The translations under genes were made by a program, and so were the position numbers. The notes below the pieces were generated by a model. That model did not search any database and had not been told where the DNA came from. It saw only the letters and a program-made list of their open reading frames with translations. 64,000 nt of DNA from Coccinella septempunctata (taxonomy: Eukaryota; Arthropoda; Insecta; Coleoptera; Coccinellidae). This document shows, piece by piece, positions 1-9,230 of this stretch (positions are counted from its first letter, which is position 1; every line of letters begins with the position of its first letter). The stretch is from positions 4,464,001-4,528,000 of the forward strand of contig NC_058193.1 of the NCBI RefSeq assembly GCF_907165205.1, read 5' to 3'.

Positions 1-148
1 CCGAAAATTAACTGAATCTATAACAGAAGTCACCACGTTAGAAAGCGAAAAATCGAAAATACTGAAGCGAAGTGAAAGAACTGAAGTAAAAGTCAAAAGT
101 CGAAAAGTGACCGTCGCGGGGGGAAAATTTGCTTTTATAGGCATATCC
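1..148 (-). repeat. 3' LTR of the Gypsy element, partial at window edge
   Basis: This stretch repeats 9083-9230 without a mismatch that I can find, at a constant offset of 9082. Similarity stops at position 149, where the internal sequence of the element begins. Only the U3 start of the LTR is inside the window; the remainder lies to the left. The exact terminus is uncertain by a few bases because the shared stretch does not begin with the usual TG dinucleotide on the minus strand; a TG lies about five bases inside. Confidence 0.85.
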
Positions 149-156
149 CCTCTCAC
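147..156 (-). other. Polypurine tract of the Gypsy element
   Basis: On the minus strand GAGAGGGG lies directly against the inferred 3' LTR start, where plus-strand DNA synthesis is primed in LTR elements. The tract is short, and its last two bases are shared with the LTR repeat, so the border is approximate. Confidence 0.5.
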
Positions 157-1744
157 GGTAAAAATCTGAAAATTCCAGAATGCGACAAGAATGAAAACGT
201 CGTCAGCTCCGGTTTATCGCATATCAACAGATGAAAAACGTCGAAATCTTCAGCGGCATGTAAGAAAAACAACGTGAAATACAGATAAGCGGTTTTTTAC
301 ATTTACTCTGCCTATCGGAATGAACGTACGGAATATTCGAGAATTAGAATATTTTCAAAGACGGAAATTTAAAACGAAAGAAATGCACTAAGATGAACTC
401 CAATTTTCCTCAGAAAACTGGACTTCATCACACCCTCCTCAGCTCGGAAGAAATTAACTTACGATGAAATAGTGAGTTTAATTTCACGACTCTATCTACC
501 CCTAGAAATAATGACCTTACTTTCGCGCGCGCCACCTATAAATGCACGTGACCAGATTCACAACTCAATCAAGTACTTATCCTCTCTATGGTTGGAATGG
601 TAGTTCCAATGCGCACGCAGAAACGTCAGCGTCAGTCACCTCGGCGCAGGTCTCCGCCATCTTGTCAAAGAATTTTGTTCAGCGTTCCGTGCGTGGATGT
701 TTAATTATTATAGTGGAAAATCTTCTTTCTCCATGTGGAAATCCATCTTTATCGCTGGTCAGAAACGTGCCATGCTTCATCCCTCCGGTGAGTACCTAAT
801 TTAACTGTGTTTGGCGGGTGTTTGAATTCCATCGTGGTTTTGTAGGTTACCCAGGAATCGTGGGAGCTGCAACAGGTGGAAAGCCTCCAACAGCTCGACG
901 TGGGGGCTCAATGGGCTGGTATGACCCGGCTGTACGGACGTTGAGACTCTCGGAGCCGGCATGAGACTTGCAGGTGGGTAATTTCTAACAATAATTCTCC
1001 GATCTTCATCGTTCCTCGTGGTCCACTTTTCTTCCTGGAGCGGTTTTCCTCTGCTTTCTGTTTTCAGGTAGACGGTGTTTTCTTCAGGTAAACAGTGTTA
1101 AATTGACGGTACAATAATTTCGATTCGGTTCAGGACAGAAATTGGTTAGATCTATTGGATTAATAGACGGATATACTCAGTTGTGATGTGAAACAGTATC
1201 CTTTATTGGTATTCCTTACATAAGTAACAGATTTTCGGACAGTTTTAACAGGTTTGGTTTATATTTCATTGTATGCTGAACGGATGAAAATCTGTAGATA
1301 CAGTATTTCGGTCAACAGTGGTGCCTGTACGGAATTTGAACGGAATTGTTACGGTGTAATCGGTTATAACTAGGTTAGTGACGGGCTTCAGATTTACGAG
1401 ATTTCTCCTTGCAGGTGGCCTTTGTTTCTTGGACAGGCACGGAGGGCTAACTCTCTACTGGCTGGCATGCGTAACCTGTTTAACCTCTTTTGGGTGGTTC
1501 AGATTGGGTGGATGCGTTGGGGATATCACATTGGACGGCAGCCTCTCTTTGACGGTGATAAGAATGACAAGGACAATTTCCAGTCAGTGCACCTACAGTT
1601 ATTCGGATCAACAGGTAAACAGAAACTAATAATATAATCGGTAACGGGCAAATATATATATTCGGTAAGGAAAAAAATAACGGATTTCCTCCTTGCAGAG
1701 GTTATTTCTATAGAACGGTAAACGGATCATGACAATAATATATA
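149..1744. other. 3' internal region of the Gypsy element, no env found
   Basis: About 1.6 kb separates the integrase stop codon from the 3' LTR. On the minus strand I see no open frame long enough for an envelope gene. The plus strand has a TATA-like box at 537-543, a short arginine-rich open frame (588-704, 38 codons) and several splice-site-like strings: CCGGTGAGTA near 787, TTTTGTAG near 840, CTTGCAGGTGGGTAA near 967, and two similar TTTCTCCTTGCAG / TTTCCTCCTTGCAG strings near 1400 and 1685. Composition, rich in CGGT, resembles the rest of the element, so the stretch probably belongs to it. No protein function is recognisable. Confidence 0.5.
537..543 (+). promoter_or_regulatory. TATA-like box, antisense to the Gypsy element
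   Basis: TATAAAT follows a short GC-rich stretch (GCGCGCGCC). About 30 bases downstream is a CA-rich segment (TCACAACTCAATCA) that could hold an initiator. Any transcript from here would run opposite to gag-pol. The evidence is the motif only. Confidence 0.35.
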
Positions 1745-2974
1745 TTATGCATGAAATGGTTTTAAATCTTTAATGTGTATGTTAGTGATTTTTCTACCCT
1801 CTGTATCTTTCAGGTCATAGACGACAGGTGAAACAACTTTAACGACGGTAAACGGTCCGGAAAACTTCGGAGCCAACTTGGCGGCGAAACTGTCAACGGC
1901 CGAGGATAAAGGACGGTCCCGGCGTAGAACTTTATCTCCTACATGGTATCGGACTTCTCTTCGTCGAAGATTGTAGTGGTGAGCCTGTTGCTGGAAGGCA
2001 CGGTACAGTCTAGTACGAACGAACTCATAAGCCTCCTGGAGATGTTTGATCTGTTGAGTACGGTAAGTCATGTCTCTGTTTTCTTCTTCTGTACGGTTGG
2101 ATTCTCCGTTCATTCCATTATTGTGGGGGTTTGTCGAATAAATCGCCCTCGGGACTTCTAGTTCCCTTCCATAATTTAAAAATGCCGGTGTGAATCCAGT
2201 AGTCTCCTGTTTAGCGGTATTGATGGCAAACGTTAACTCTCCTATCTTTTCATCCCAGGTTCGTTGATCGGCTTCACAAAACTGTGCTATCATGGTCTTT
2301 AGGGTACGGTTAGCTCTTTCTACAGGGTTGCACTGAGGAGTACATGGTGGTGTGAAACGAAGAGCGATGTTCAGCTCTCGGAGACTGTTCTTGAATAGCC
2401 TGCTGTCGAATTGTACTCCGTTGTCGGATATTACTAGTTTTGGGCAACCGTATTTCAGTATGACTTGTTCGTAGAGGGCCGAATAAACAGTTTTGGCGGT
2501 AGCTTTCCGCAACGGACGACACTCTACCCACTTTGTGAACCGGTCTTGCATTACCACGATGTAGGAGTTTCCCTTCTTTGACCGTGGCAATGGTCCTACA
2601 ATGTCTGTGGATACTTCTTTGAACGGCGCATCCGCCATTCGGTGTGGTTGCATCTTCCCAGGGGTTTTCTGTTGCGAAACTTTGTACTTTTGGCACGATG
2701 TGCATTTCCTCACGTATTTCGCAATGTCTCTAAACATCCCTGGCCAGTAGTAGTTTCTGGATATCCGTGCAATCGTCTTAGCAATCCCCATGTGACCTGC
2801 TAGTTCTGAGTCGTGGTTTTCCTGCAGTACTTCTGTTCGCTGTTCGGATGGTACACAGAGTTTCCAGGGTTGGCCGGTTCCATCTTCTGTGAAGTCGGAT
2901 GAGTCCCAGAAATGTCGCAACAGTTTTCCATTTTCAACGGCGTAGTCAGGAAAATTTGCTGGGTCTTTTTCCAC
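1745..2974 (-). CDS. Gypsy integrase, 3' part of pol, separated from RT/RNase H by an amber codon
   Basis: This is the integrase portion of pol. Counting from residue 1 of this open stretch, the HHCC zinc-binding module is H54, H61, C91 and C94. The catalytic triad is D124 (STDIVG), D184 (SDNG) and E219 (NPVER), with 34 residues between the last two. The C-terminal GPY/F-type module is seen as KFSGPF near residues 371-375. The protein inserts element cDNA into the host genome. The stretch is in the same frame as the RT/RNase H segment and is cut off from it only by a UAG at 2996-2998. The first codon here is GTG, so this is not a natural start; the domain would normally be read as part of the polyprotein. 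Confidence 0.93.
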   Translation of the reverse strand: MEKDPANFPDYAVENGKLLRHFWDSSDFTEDGTGQPWKLCVPSEQRTEVLQENHDSELAGHMGIAKTIARISRNYYWPGMFRDIAKYVRKCTSCQKYKVSQQKTPGKMQPHRMADAPFKEVSTDIVGPLPRSKKGNSYIVVMQDRFTKWVECRPLRKATAKTVYSALYEQVILKYGCPKLVISDNGVQFDSRLFKNSLRELNIALRFTPPCTPQCNPVERANRTLKTMIAQFCEADQRTWDEKIGELTFAINTAKQETTGFTPAFLNYGRELEVPRAIYSTNPHNNGMNGESNRTEEENRDMTYRTQQIKHLQEAYEFVRTRLYRAFQQQAHHYNLRRREVRYHVGDKVLRRDRPLSSAVDSFAAKLAPKFSGPFTVVKVVSPVVYDLKDTEGRKITNIHIKDLKPFHA

Positions 2975-2995
2975 CTCCTGTAACTTTTTGTTGTA

Positions 2996-2998
2996 CTA
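2996..2998 (-). other. In-frame UAG between RNase H and integrase
   Basis: Codons run AAA TAG TAC on the minus strand, and the frame stays open on both sides. The base after the stop is T, which gives no support for a known strong readthrough context. A single nonsense mutation in this copy is the simplest explanation. Programmed readthrough is the alternative. Confidence 0.85.
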
Positions 2999-5047
2999 TT
3001 TGCACTGGGTTGTCTCTATTTCGGACAAACATACGGAATCCAGGGACGGCAACGGGTTTCGGGACAGGCTGTCGGCTACTTTGTTCATCGATCCTTTACG
3101 GTACTGGACTTCGAAGTCGAATTGCTGAAGGAAAACGGCCCATCGAGCAATTCGTCCGGACGGTGACTTGATGGAGTTGAGCCATTTCAGACTCATGTGA
3201 TCGGAAATTACTGTGAAATGGAATCCTTCTAGGTACGGTCGCAGTTTCTCTATTGAAAATACTATGGCGAGACATTCCTTTTCTGAGACGGAGTAATTTT
3301 TCTCTGCGGGGTTTAGTGTTCGGCTCACATAGGCGATTACTCTCTCCTCTCCATCGATCACCTGTGTTAGGGCACCTCCAAGGCCCATGTCACTGGCGTC
3401 AGTTTGCAGAACGAACGGTTGGGTGAAGTCTGGACAAGCCAGTATCGGAGATTCTGTGAGTTTTTGTTTCAGAAGCTCGAAGGCCTTCTGCTGGTCTTCT
3501 CCCCATTTCCAACGGTGTTTCTTCTGCAGTAATCGAGTCAACGGAGAAACTAAATCGGAGAAGTTCTCTATGAAACGACGGTACCAGCTGGCAACTCCAA
3601 GAAATCGACGCAGTTCTCGGACGGTTTTCGGTATTGGCAAAGACACTATCGAAGAAACTTTGTCGGGATCGGTACAGATGCCATCGGAGGTGACGACATG
3701 TCCAAGGTATTTTATGGATTTTCGCACAAAGTCACACTTGTCGGGGTTGAGACGAAGATTGGCTTCTCTCAACCGTCGGAATACTTCTCTCAAGTTCTCC
3801 AGGTGCTCCTCTAAAGTTTCCCCCAGGACAACTATATCGTCCAGGTAAGCGAACGCTTCCGGTTCCATTTCTGGGCCAATGACGGTGTCTAGGAACCTCT
3901 GGAAGGTGGCTGGGCTTGCATGTAAACCGAACGGCATCACGGTGAACTGGAACAGTCCCCTTCCCGGAACTGTGAAGGCAGTAATCGGACGGCTCTCCTT
4001 TGCTAATGGTATCTGCCAGTATCCTTGTTTCAGGTCCAGCATGGAGATGTATTTCGCTTTTCGGAGTTTGTCCAGAATCCCAGAAATGTACGGCAACGGG
4101 TATGCATCTTTCACAGACACCTGGTTAACAGCACGGAAGTCGATGCAGAAACGGTACTTTCCGTCTTTCTTCTTGACCAATACTACAGGTGAACTCCACG
4201 GTGACTTGGAGGTTTCAATCACTCCCTCAGCCAGCATACGGTCCACTTCCTGATTGAAGATCTCCTGCATTTTCGGGTTTAGGGGTCGGTATCGTTGTTT
4301 GATCGGTTCGGTGCCCGGTTTCAGTTTGATCTTGTGTTCAATCAGGTCGGTTGTACCATACAGGTCTTCGAACTTCTTTAATTCCTCGGTCAGAAATGCC
4401 TCCAGTTCTTGTTTCTGAGATTCTGTCAGTTCCAACAGGTGTTCTTCGGCGGTGACAACTTCTGCGGTGGTTTCGACGGGAGTCATCGGTTTCGAGATCA
4501 GTCGGCCTTCCAGGAAGCACTCGGCGGTACTGAGATTTACGGAAAACTTGAAAGTCGACAGAACATCCATCCCCAGAATAATGTCTACCGGTAAGCTTGG
4601 TACCAGTAAGAATTTCAAATCAGGCAGTGTGTAATCGGAAATTTGCACGGTGGTGGTGTACAGTTTCGGCGTGACGGTGATTTTTCCGTTCGCTATTACT
4701 GCAAAACTGTTGTGCATTGTTTGTCCTGTGATTCCCTTACTTTCACACCGATCGGATACGGCCTGACTGCAAAAACTCCTGGTCGCTCCTGTATCTATCA
4801 GTGCTCGGAAGTGTTTGCCGGCTATTTTGACCTCTATTAACGGTCGGTTATCATTACAGGTGGTCGGTGTCAGTGGAGTCAAGATTCCGGGAGATGTGGT
4901 CGACTCCGTCTCCAATCTCCCCTTCAGTTTTCCGAACACGGGCAGTCTCGTGAGAAAATGATCTCCCTCTGACATCGAGAACAGAATATTTTCGGTGGCC
5001 CGCGACATTCTCGACGCATGTGGCCATATCCACCACATCGGAAACAC
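2996..5047 (-). CDS. pol: Gypsy pol: protease, reverse transcriptase, RNase H
   Basis: Domains in order over 683 codons: an aspartic protease with DTGA at residues 85-88; a reverse transcriptase with the LDLKQGYWQIPL block (D328), FGLHASPATFQR, and the catalytic YLDD at 401-404; and RNase H with TDAS (D550), SEKE (about 589-591), SDH (D616) and ADSLSR (D659). These make cDNA from the element RNA. The frame overlaps the end of gag by about 120 bases and lies in the -1 frame relative to it, so synthesis as a Gag-Pol fusion by -1 frameshifting is expected. The first ATG of the frame (5047) lies inside the gag zinc knuckle and is unlikely to be the true start. The stretch ends at the amber codon before integrase. 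Confidence 0.93.
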   Translation of the reverse strand: MFPMWWIWPHASRMSRATENILFSMSEGDHFLTRLPVFGKLKGRLETESTTSPGILTPLTPTTCNDNRPLIEVKIAGKHFRALIDTGATRSFCSQAVSDRCESKGITGQTMHNSFAVIANGKITVTPKLYTTTVQISDYTLPDLKFLLVPSLPVDIILGMDVLSTFKFSVNLSTAECFLEGRLISKPMTPVETTAEVVTAEEHLLELTESQKQELEAFLTEELKKFEDLYGTTDLIEHKIKLKPGTEPIKQRYRPLNPKMQEIFNQEVDRMLAEGVIETSKSPWSSPVVLVKKKDGKYRFCIDFRAVNQVSVKDAYPLPYISGILDKLRKAKYISMLDLKQGYWQIPLAKESRPITAFTVPGRGLFQFTVMPFGLHASPATFQRFLDTVIGPEMEPEAFAYLDDIVVLGETLEEHLENLREVFRRLREANLRLNPDKCDFVRKSIKYLGHVVTSDGICTDPDKVSSIVSLPIPKTVRELRRFLGVASWYRRFIENFSDLVSPLTRLLQKKHRWKWGEDQQKAFELLKQKLTESPILACPDFTQPFVLQTDASDMGLGGALTQVIDGEERVIAYVSRTLNPAEKNYSVSEKECLAIVFSIEKLRPYLEGFHFTVISDHMSLKWLNSIKSPSGRIARWAVFLQQFDFEVQYRKGSMNKVADSLSRNPLPSLDSVCLSEIETTQCK

Positions 5048-6765
5048 TGTGTCTGGAAGGACACTATCCTCCCTGATGATGATCGGGTCCGGTCAGCGCG
5101 GCTATCTTCGGCTCGACGACGGGGTGGCGGTGTTGAATCTCCGGATCTACCCTCGGACCCGTCTCCAGAAGTCGGACGGTGTGATTCCTGCTGCTGGACT
5201 ATTGACTCTCTGGATTTGGGTGGCTTTGGACGGCTTTCCCCCGGCGGAGAAAGTCGTGTCTGGTTGGCTGGTGTCAGCGGGACTGATTCCCTGTGATCAG
5301 TTGTTTGTACCTGTTCTCCGGTATCCACAGAAAAACTTGCTTGATATCGGTTCAGCTGACGGGGAATGTACGTCAGATGAGGTTCCTCTACGAAACCTGG
5401 TTTTGAGGGTGGCCGGGTGTACAGTCTCATCTGCCATTGGACCAGTTCAAAAACTTTTCCTTTACGGAGAAGTTCATCATACGTCTTGGTCTCCTGAAAG
5501 GCCAAGGCCTGTTGTAAGGGCGGAATCAACCTCTGTCGGATAAGTCGGATCTGCTCCACCTCGGATGGTTTTGTATAGGTGAGTTTCTGAAATAAGTTCT
5601 GCATCCGGGTAACATACAGAAGCAGCTTTTCTTCTGGGCCCTGTGTTCTCCTTTTTATTTCCTCTAACAGATTCTCCTCGTAGTTGACAGGCAGAAACGC
5701 TTCTTTCAGTTGGTTGCTGAAATCTTCCCAGTCCTCGAAAGTGCCTCTCCTGGGAATAAACCAATCCCTTGCATCCTTCCGTAGTAATTCATAAACTGAT
5801 TCGAAAACTTGTTCCAGGGACACTTTACGGGATTCAGCCAGCCTCTCCACTTCTTCAAGAAATCCGGTCACACTTCCAGTGCCATCAAAGGAAATGTTCC
5901 ATTTGTGTACTGGGACACTCGGTATTGTTGATCGGGACTCCGGTTCTGATCTGGCAGGTGTTGTGATAATTGGTCGGTCAGGATTTATCCAAGGTGCAGG
6001 TAAGTGTGGAAAAGACACCCTTCGTGTAGAATTAATCCATCTACTCTGTGTCGGACCCTCAGGTGTTGCTGTCCCACAGTCCTGTGACTGTGTGAGAGGT
6101 ATCGCTGGTAACTGTCGCAGTAATGCTGTACATGTCTGTCTTGTCTCATTCATGACCTGTTCTAATGTTGGATTCCTTACAGGTGTACCAGTACGTGAGA
6201 CATCCACTGCTACAAGAGGATCGACACCATCTCCCAAGTCGATAAGTGATGTTTCGACCCTTGACATCCTCTCCGGTTGGATCGGTGACACTCCAGGTGA
6301 ACTGGGCACCTCCACATCCAAGAGATACCTCTGATGTCGGTTAGATGTCTGCAGCTGTTCACGATTGCTCCTCTTACGTAGCTCCTCCAGTGTTTCCAAC
6401 GCCTTAGCTGTAGTTGCCTTCATTTGTCCAACTAGTTGTAACTGTGTTGTGTCTGCAGTGACAATAAAGTCCAGCCTTCCTTGAATGTGTATTAATCGGG
6501 TGTAAATTCGCGAAAATTCGTTAGCTGCATTCTCATGATTGAAGTTCTGAAGGGATTCCACCAAATCGGTGAGTTTATTTTGGCAAATCTCAATCTCCGA
6601 GGCGGGATTCAATGATGTTGGGGGTAGTAAAGGTTCATTAGACTGAAGTACTTGTCGTAGCAGACTCCGTTTAGTCATCACCGTACCCGGTATCGATTGT
6701 CCTCTCAGTTGTAATTCGTAGGTAGGTTCATCACTGAGTAACCGGTTCACATCCATGTTCGACAT
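4924..6765 (-). CDS. gag: Gypsy Gag polyprotein
   Basis: A 613-residue structural protein that would package element RNA. Residues about 288-430 form a retrotransposon Gag capsid-like region (starting WNISFDG, then WFIPRRG and WEDFSNQLKEAF). It is followed by a long hydrophilic Pro/Ser/Arg-rich linker and a C-terminal nucleocapsid. The first zinc knuckle is canonical (CX2CX4HX4C, residues 574-587, CFRCGGYGHMRREC). A second copy at 595-608 keeps the three cysteines in spacing but has isoleucine where histidine should be, so it is probably degenerate. The ATG at 6765 opens the frame after a leader of about 1.1 kb. The frame is intact. Confidence 0.92.
   Translation of the reverse strand: MSNMDVNRLLSDEPTYELQLRGQSIPGTVMTKRSLLRQVLQSNEPLLPPTSLNPASEIEICQNKLTDLVESLQNFNHENAANEFSRIYTRLIHIQGRLDFIVTADTTQLQLVGQMKATTAKALETLEELRKRSNREQLQTSNRHQRYLLDVEVPSSPGVSPIQPERMSRVETSLIDLGDGVDPLVAVDVSRTGTPVRNPTLEQVMNETRQTCTALLRQLPAIPLTQSQDCGTATPEGPTQSRWINSTRRVSFPHLPAPWINPDRPIITTPARSEPESRSTIPSVPVHKWNISFDGTGSVTGFLEEVERLAESRKVSLEQVFESVYELLRKDARDWFIPRRGTFEDWEDFSNQLKEAFLPVNYEENLLEEIKRRTQGPEEKLLLYVTRMQNLFQKLTYTKPSEVEQIRLIRQRLIPPLQQALAFQETKTYDELLRKGKVFELVQWQMRLYTRPPSKPGFVEEPHLTYIPRQLNRYQASFSVDTGEQVQTTDHRESVPLTPANQTRLSPPGESRPKPPKSRESIVQQQESHRPTSGDGSEGRSGDSTPPPRRRAEDSRADRTRSSSGRIVSFQTQCFRCGGYGHMRRECRGPPKIFCSRCQREIIFSRDCPCSEN
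4927..4933 (-). promoter_or_regulatory. Candidate -1 frameshift site at the gag/pol junction
   Basis: On the minus strand GGAAAAC lies immediately before the gag UGA (4924-4926), read in the gag frame as G GAA AAC. Slipping one base back enters the pol frame. It is not a perfect X XXY YYZ heptamer, because the P-site codon would mispair at one position. The adjacent stop codon and the -1 relation between the frames support it. Confidence 0.4.
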
Positions 6766-7875
6766 ATTATATTCACTAAGTCCGATTCAGAACGCACCAA
6801 TATTTCACACTCGGTATGTCTTTCACAATCCCCTTAAGTTCTGAGTCCAACCCGGTAAGTTAATCGTTAGCCAACCTATTCGCTCAAGTTCGAAGTGGGT
6901 ATCGGTACACCACACAAAAAAAAATCAAAGTCAAGTCCCGGTGTATCAGAAAAAAAAAATCTAAGTTCAAGTCCCGGCGCACCAAAATAATTTAGGTCTC
7001 GATGTATCACACTAAAAATTTTACAAGTCCAACGTTACTCGAAAAAAAAAAAATTGTCAATCAGTGCCACTAAAGTCCGAAAATATTCGAGAAATACCGC
7101 ACACACTCGCAAGTCGTTTCGTATAGTCCGGAAAATGTCCCGAAATTCGAATCGCACCAGAACGCACAGGTTAAATTCCAAACAGTTTTTCAAGTTCAAT
7201 AGCCAGAAAATAAATCGCAATAATCGAATTTCAATTTTCAGAAAAATCAGAAATAATTGGTAAGTTTCAACAGTACAGGTCAAAAGAAAATAAAAGCAGG
7301 TAGACAAGTTATCAACGGGGTAATAGGTGATTCACTATTAAACTGATAGGTAAATAAAACCTATTAAATTTTACCAATTGTGACAATAAATTTTCAATAT
7401 TCGGAAATTCACTCACCTTCAATACGAAATTAAAACAGTTCAATTCAATAAATCAGAAATAATGAGAAATCGGATATAATTTTCACTGATATTAAGGCGC
7501 AACAACAGTTCAGTTTTCAACAACTCAATATAAGTAATCGGCAAAAGGAATAATTAAATAATTATTATTATTATTATTATTAAGAATATACAGAAGAGTT
7601 GAGATCGTAATCTATAAACTCATATAAAAAAAAATAAAATTTCCAATAGGTTTCAAAAATAGGAAAATTTTCAGAATATAGTCCAATTCAATTCACAGTA
7701 TAACAGTTCAATACAGGGTGGCAGGTAATAAAACACAGTTCAAGTTTATTTTTCACAGTTCTCGGTTCAAGAAATAGTTACTCACTGTTCTTAGGTTTTA
7801 CTCACTGTTTCGGGAATTCACTCACTGTCCGGTTAATGTTTCTCACCTCTGTTGTTTCCTACTTGATTTTGCACG
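6766..7875 (-). other. Untranslated leader of the Gypsy element
   Basis: A non-coding, A/T-rich stretch between the primer site and gag. It includes an (ATT)7 microsatellite at 7561-7581. Near gag (6901-7010) there are degenerate repeats built on TCAAGTCCCGGTGTATCA (6931-6948, 6967-6984, weaker at 6993-7009). Read on the minus strand, these look like tRNA 3'-end complements beginning TGG or TGA. No real gene is seen. Confidence 0.6.
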
Positions 7876-7893
7876 GTCCCTGCTCGGGCGCCA
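7876..7893 (-). promoter_or_regulatory. Primer binding site, tRNA-Lys type
   Basis: The minus strand reads TGGCGCCCGAGCAGGGAC. This differs at one base from the classical tRNA-Lys3 primer site (TGGCGCCCGAACAGGGAC). It begins five bases after the inferred LTR end (…GTTACA), the expected place for priming of minus-strand cDNA. Confidence 0.9.
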
Positions 7894-8182
7894 TTTTTGT
7901 AACGTGGTTTACTCGGAGAAACTTAATCTCGAGCGCCAGCTATTCTTTTCAATAGGAAGAATAGCAAACCTACCAGAGTAGCTGCTAGCCGGAGACAGCG
8001 CTCACTGTTATCTAGGGCGGTAGCGATAACGAAGAAGTCAAAATCAAATTGTGTAAAAGTTTATTCACACCTTCGGAAACTAATTAGATGTACAAGTGAG
8101 ATATGTGTAGGTACGAACTATGAGTGATTCTATAAGCGAACATACATTCGGGAAATCCTATCCGGTCACGAGCACTTATGAA

Positions 8183-8189
8183 ATTTATA
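8183..8189 (-). promoter_or_regulatory. Probable LTR promoter TATA box
   Basis: TATAAAT on the minus strand, about 120 bases before the AATAAA at 8065-8060. This arrangement would give a plausible short R region. Motif evidence only. Confidence 0.45.
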
Positions 8190-8314
8190 CCGGGTGTAGT
8201 GAAAAATTAACGGTTCAATAAAAATGCGCCAACCAGAACTGACGGAACGAATGCTAAGGACTTGCTATACGGTATCGGTATGTAGTTGTATTTCCCCGGA
8301 AATGAAACACAATA

Positions 8315-8806
8315 AGGGCGGATCTGTTCGAGACTTTTATTCGCTGCCCCAAGGGTTAACACGCCATGACTGACAGCGAAGAAAATGTCTATTTTTAGCG
8401 CAACTACGGGATTTCACTGACTACGTGCGGTATCTCTTATTCTCTGCCCCAAGGGTTATAACACGCCATGACTGACAGAAAAGAAGAGATTTCGGATTTA
8501 ACACTTATGACGCGGAACGCGGACAGGGGGGTTGACGGAACTTTCCCTTCAGTACCCCAAGGGCTAGGGCGGATCTGTTCGAGACTTTTATTCGCCGCCC
8601 CAAGGGTTAACACGTCATGACTGACAGCGAAGAAAATGTCTATTTTTAGCGCAACTATGGGATTTCACTGACTACGTGCGGTATCTCTTATTCTCTGCCC
8701 CAAGGGTTATAACACGCCATGACTGACAGAAAAGAAGAGATTTCGGATTTAACACTTATGACGCGGACAGGGGGGTTGACGGAACTTTCCCTTCAGTACC
8801 CCAAGG
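8315..8806. repeat. Tandem 251-bp duplication in LTR U3
   Basis: The unit beginning AGGGCGGATCTGTTCG at 8315 starts again at 8566. The second copy is slightly shorter, lacking about 7 bp near 8765, and carries a few substitutions. Embedded in and just after the units, the core CCCCAAGGGTTA…ACACGCCATGACTGA recurs at 8347, 8447, 8598, 8698 and 8799. A sixth, partial copy (CCCCAAGGG only) is at 8555. Confidence 0.85.
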
Positions 8807-9230
8807 GTTAACACGCCATGACTGATAGCGAAGGAAAAAGTCAGACTCGCGAAACAGGGTAAAGAACGATAAAATACAACAGAAAACGATACAGTACAGC
8901 AGTGTCAAAGTTAAGGAAGTAACGGCGTAGGTCTAACAAAGAAATTGAACGGTACAGACGGGGACCTACCTCTTTTGTTTCGAGCACTCGAAACTCAAAG
9001 GATTTAAAAGAAAAACTAAAAAAATTAACTCTAAGCACTGATGCAAACACAAAATGATTATTCTGCAACGGCGAAAGAAATACCGAAAATTAACTGAATC
9101 TATAACAGAAGTCACCACGTTAGAAAGCGAAAAATCGAAAATACTGAAGCGAAGTGAAAGAACTGAAGTAAAAGTCAAAAGTCGAAAAGTGACCGTCGCG
9201 GGGGGAAAATTTGCTTTTATAGGCATATCC

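Larger units (their letters stand above)
1..9230 (-). mobile_element. Ty3/Gypsy LTR retrotransposon, nearly complete
   Basis: The order read on the minus strand is 5' LTR (about 9230-7898), tRNA-Lys primer site, leader, gag (6765-4924), pol with protease, reverse transcriptase and RNase H (5047-2996), integrase (2974-1745), a 1.6-kb 3' region, a short polypurine stretch and the 3' LTR, which runs off the window at position 1. Having integrase after RNase H is the Ty3/Gypsy order. The 148 bp shared by both LTRs (1-148 and 9083-9230) are identical by eye, which suggests recent insertion. One in-frame amber codon interrupts pol. The target-site duplication cannot be checked because the far end lies outside the window. 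Confidence 0.93.
7898..9230 (-). repeat. 5' LTR of the Gypsy element
   Basis: About 1.33 kb, bounded by TGTAACG (plus strand) next to the primer site and by the end of identity with the left LTR at 9230. On the minus strand a TATAAAT at 8189-8183 and an AATAAA at 8065-8060 suggest R begins near 8160, with U5 covering about 8040-7898 and a long U3 of more than 1 kb. U3 contains a 251-bp tandem duplication and recurring CCCCAAGGG motifs. A second TATAAAAG lies almost at the U3 start (near 9220-9214) and is probably not the promoter. Confidence 0.8.

Noticed and set aside
542..799. 85-codon plus-strand open frame as a gene
   Set aside because: Its first ATG lies inside the TATA-like box and the protein has no recognisable feature. 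The region is treated as part of the Gypsy 3' region.
2310..2705. 131-codon minus-strand frame within integrase, and other overlapping frames over gag-pol
   Set aside because: These are shadow frames of the real integrase, pol and gag frames, with no domain of their own.
6961..6984. tRNA gene
   Set aside because: Only a T-loop-like string and a CCA are present; the T-stem does not pair and there is no upstream D-arm or anticodon arm.
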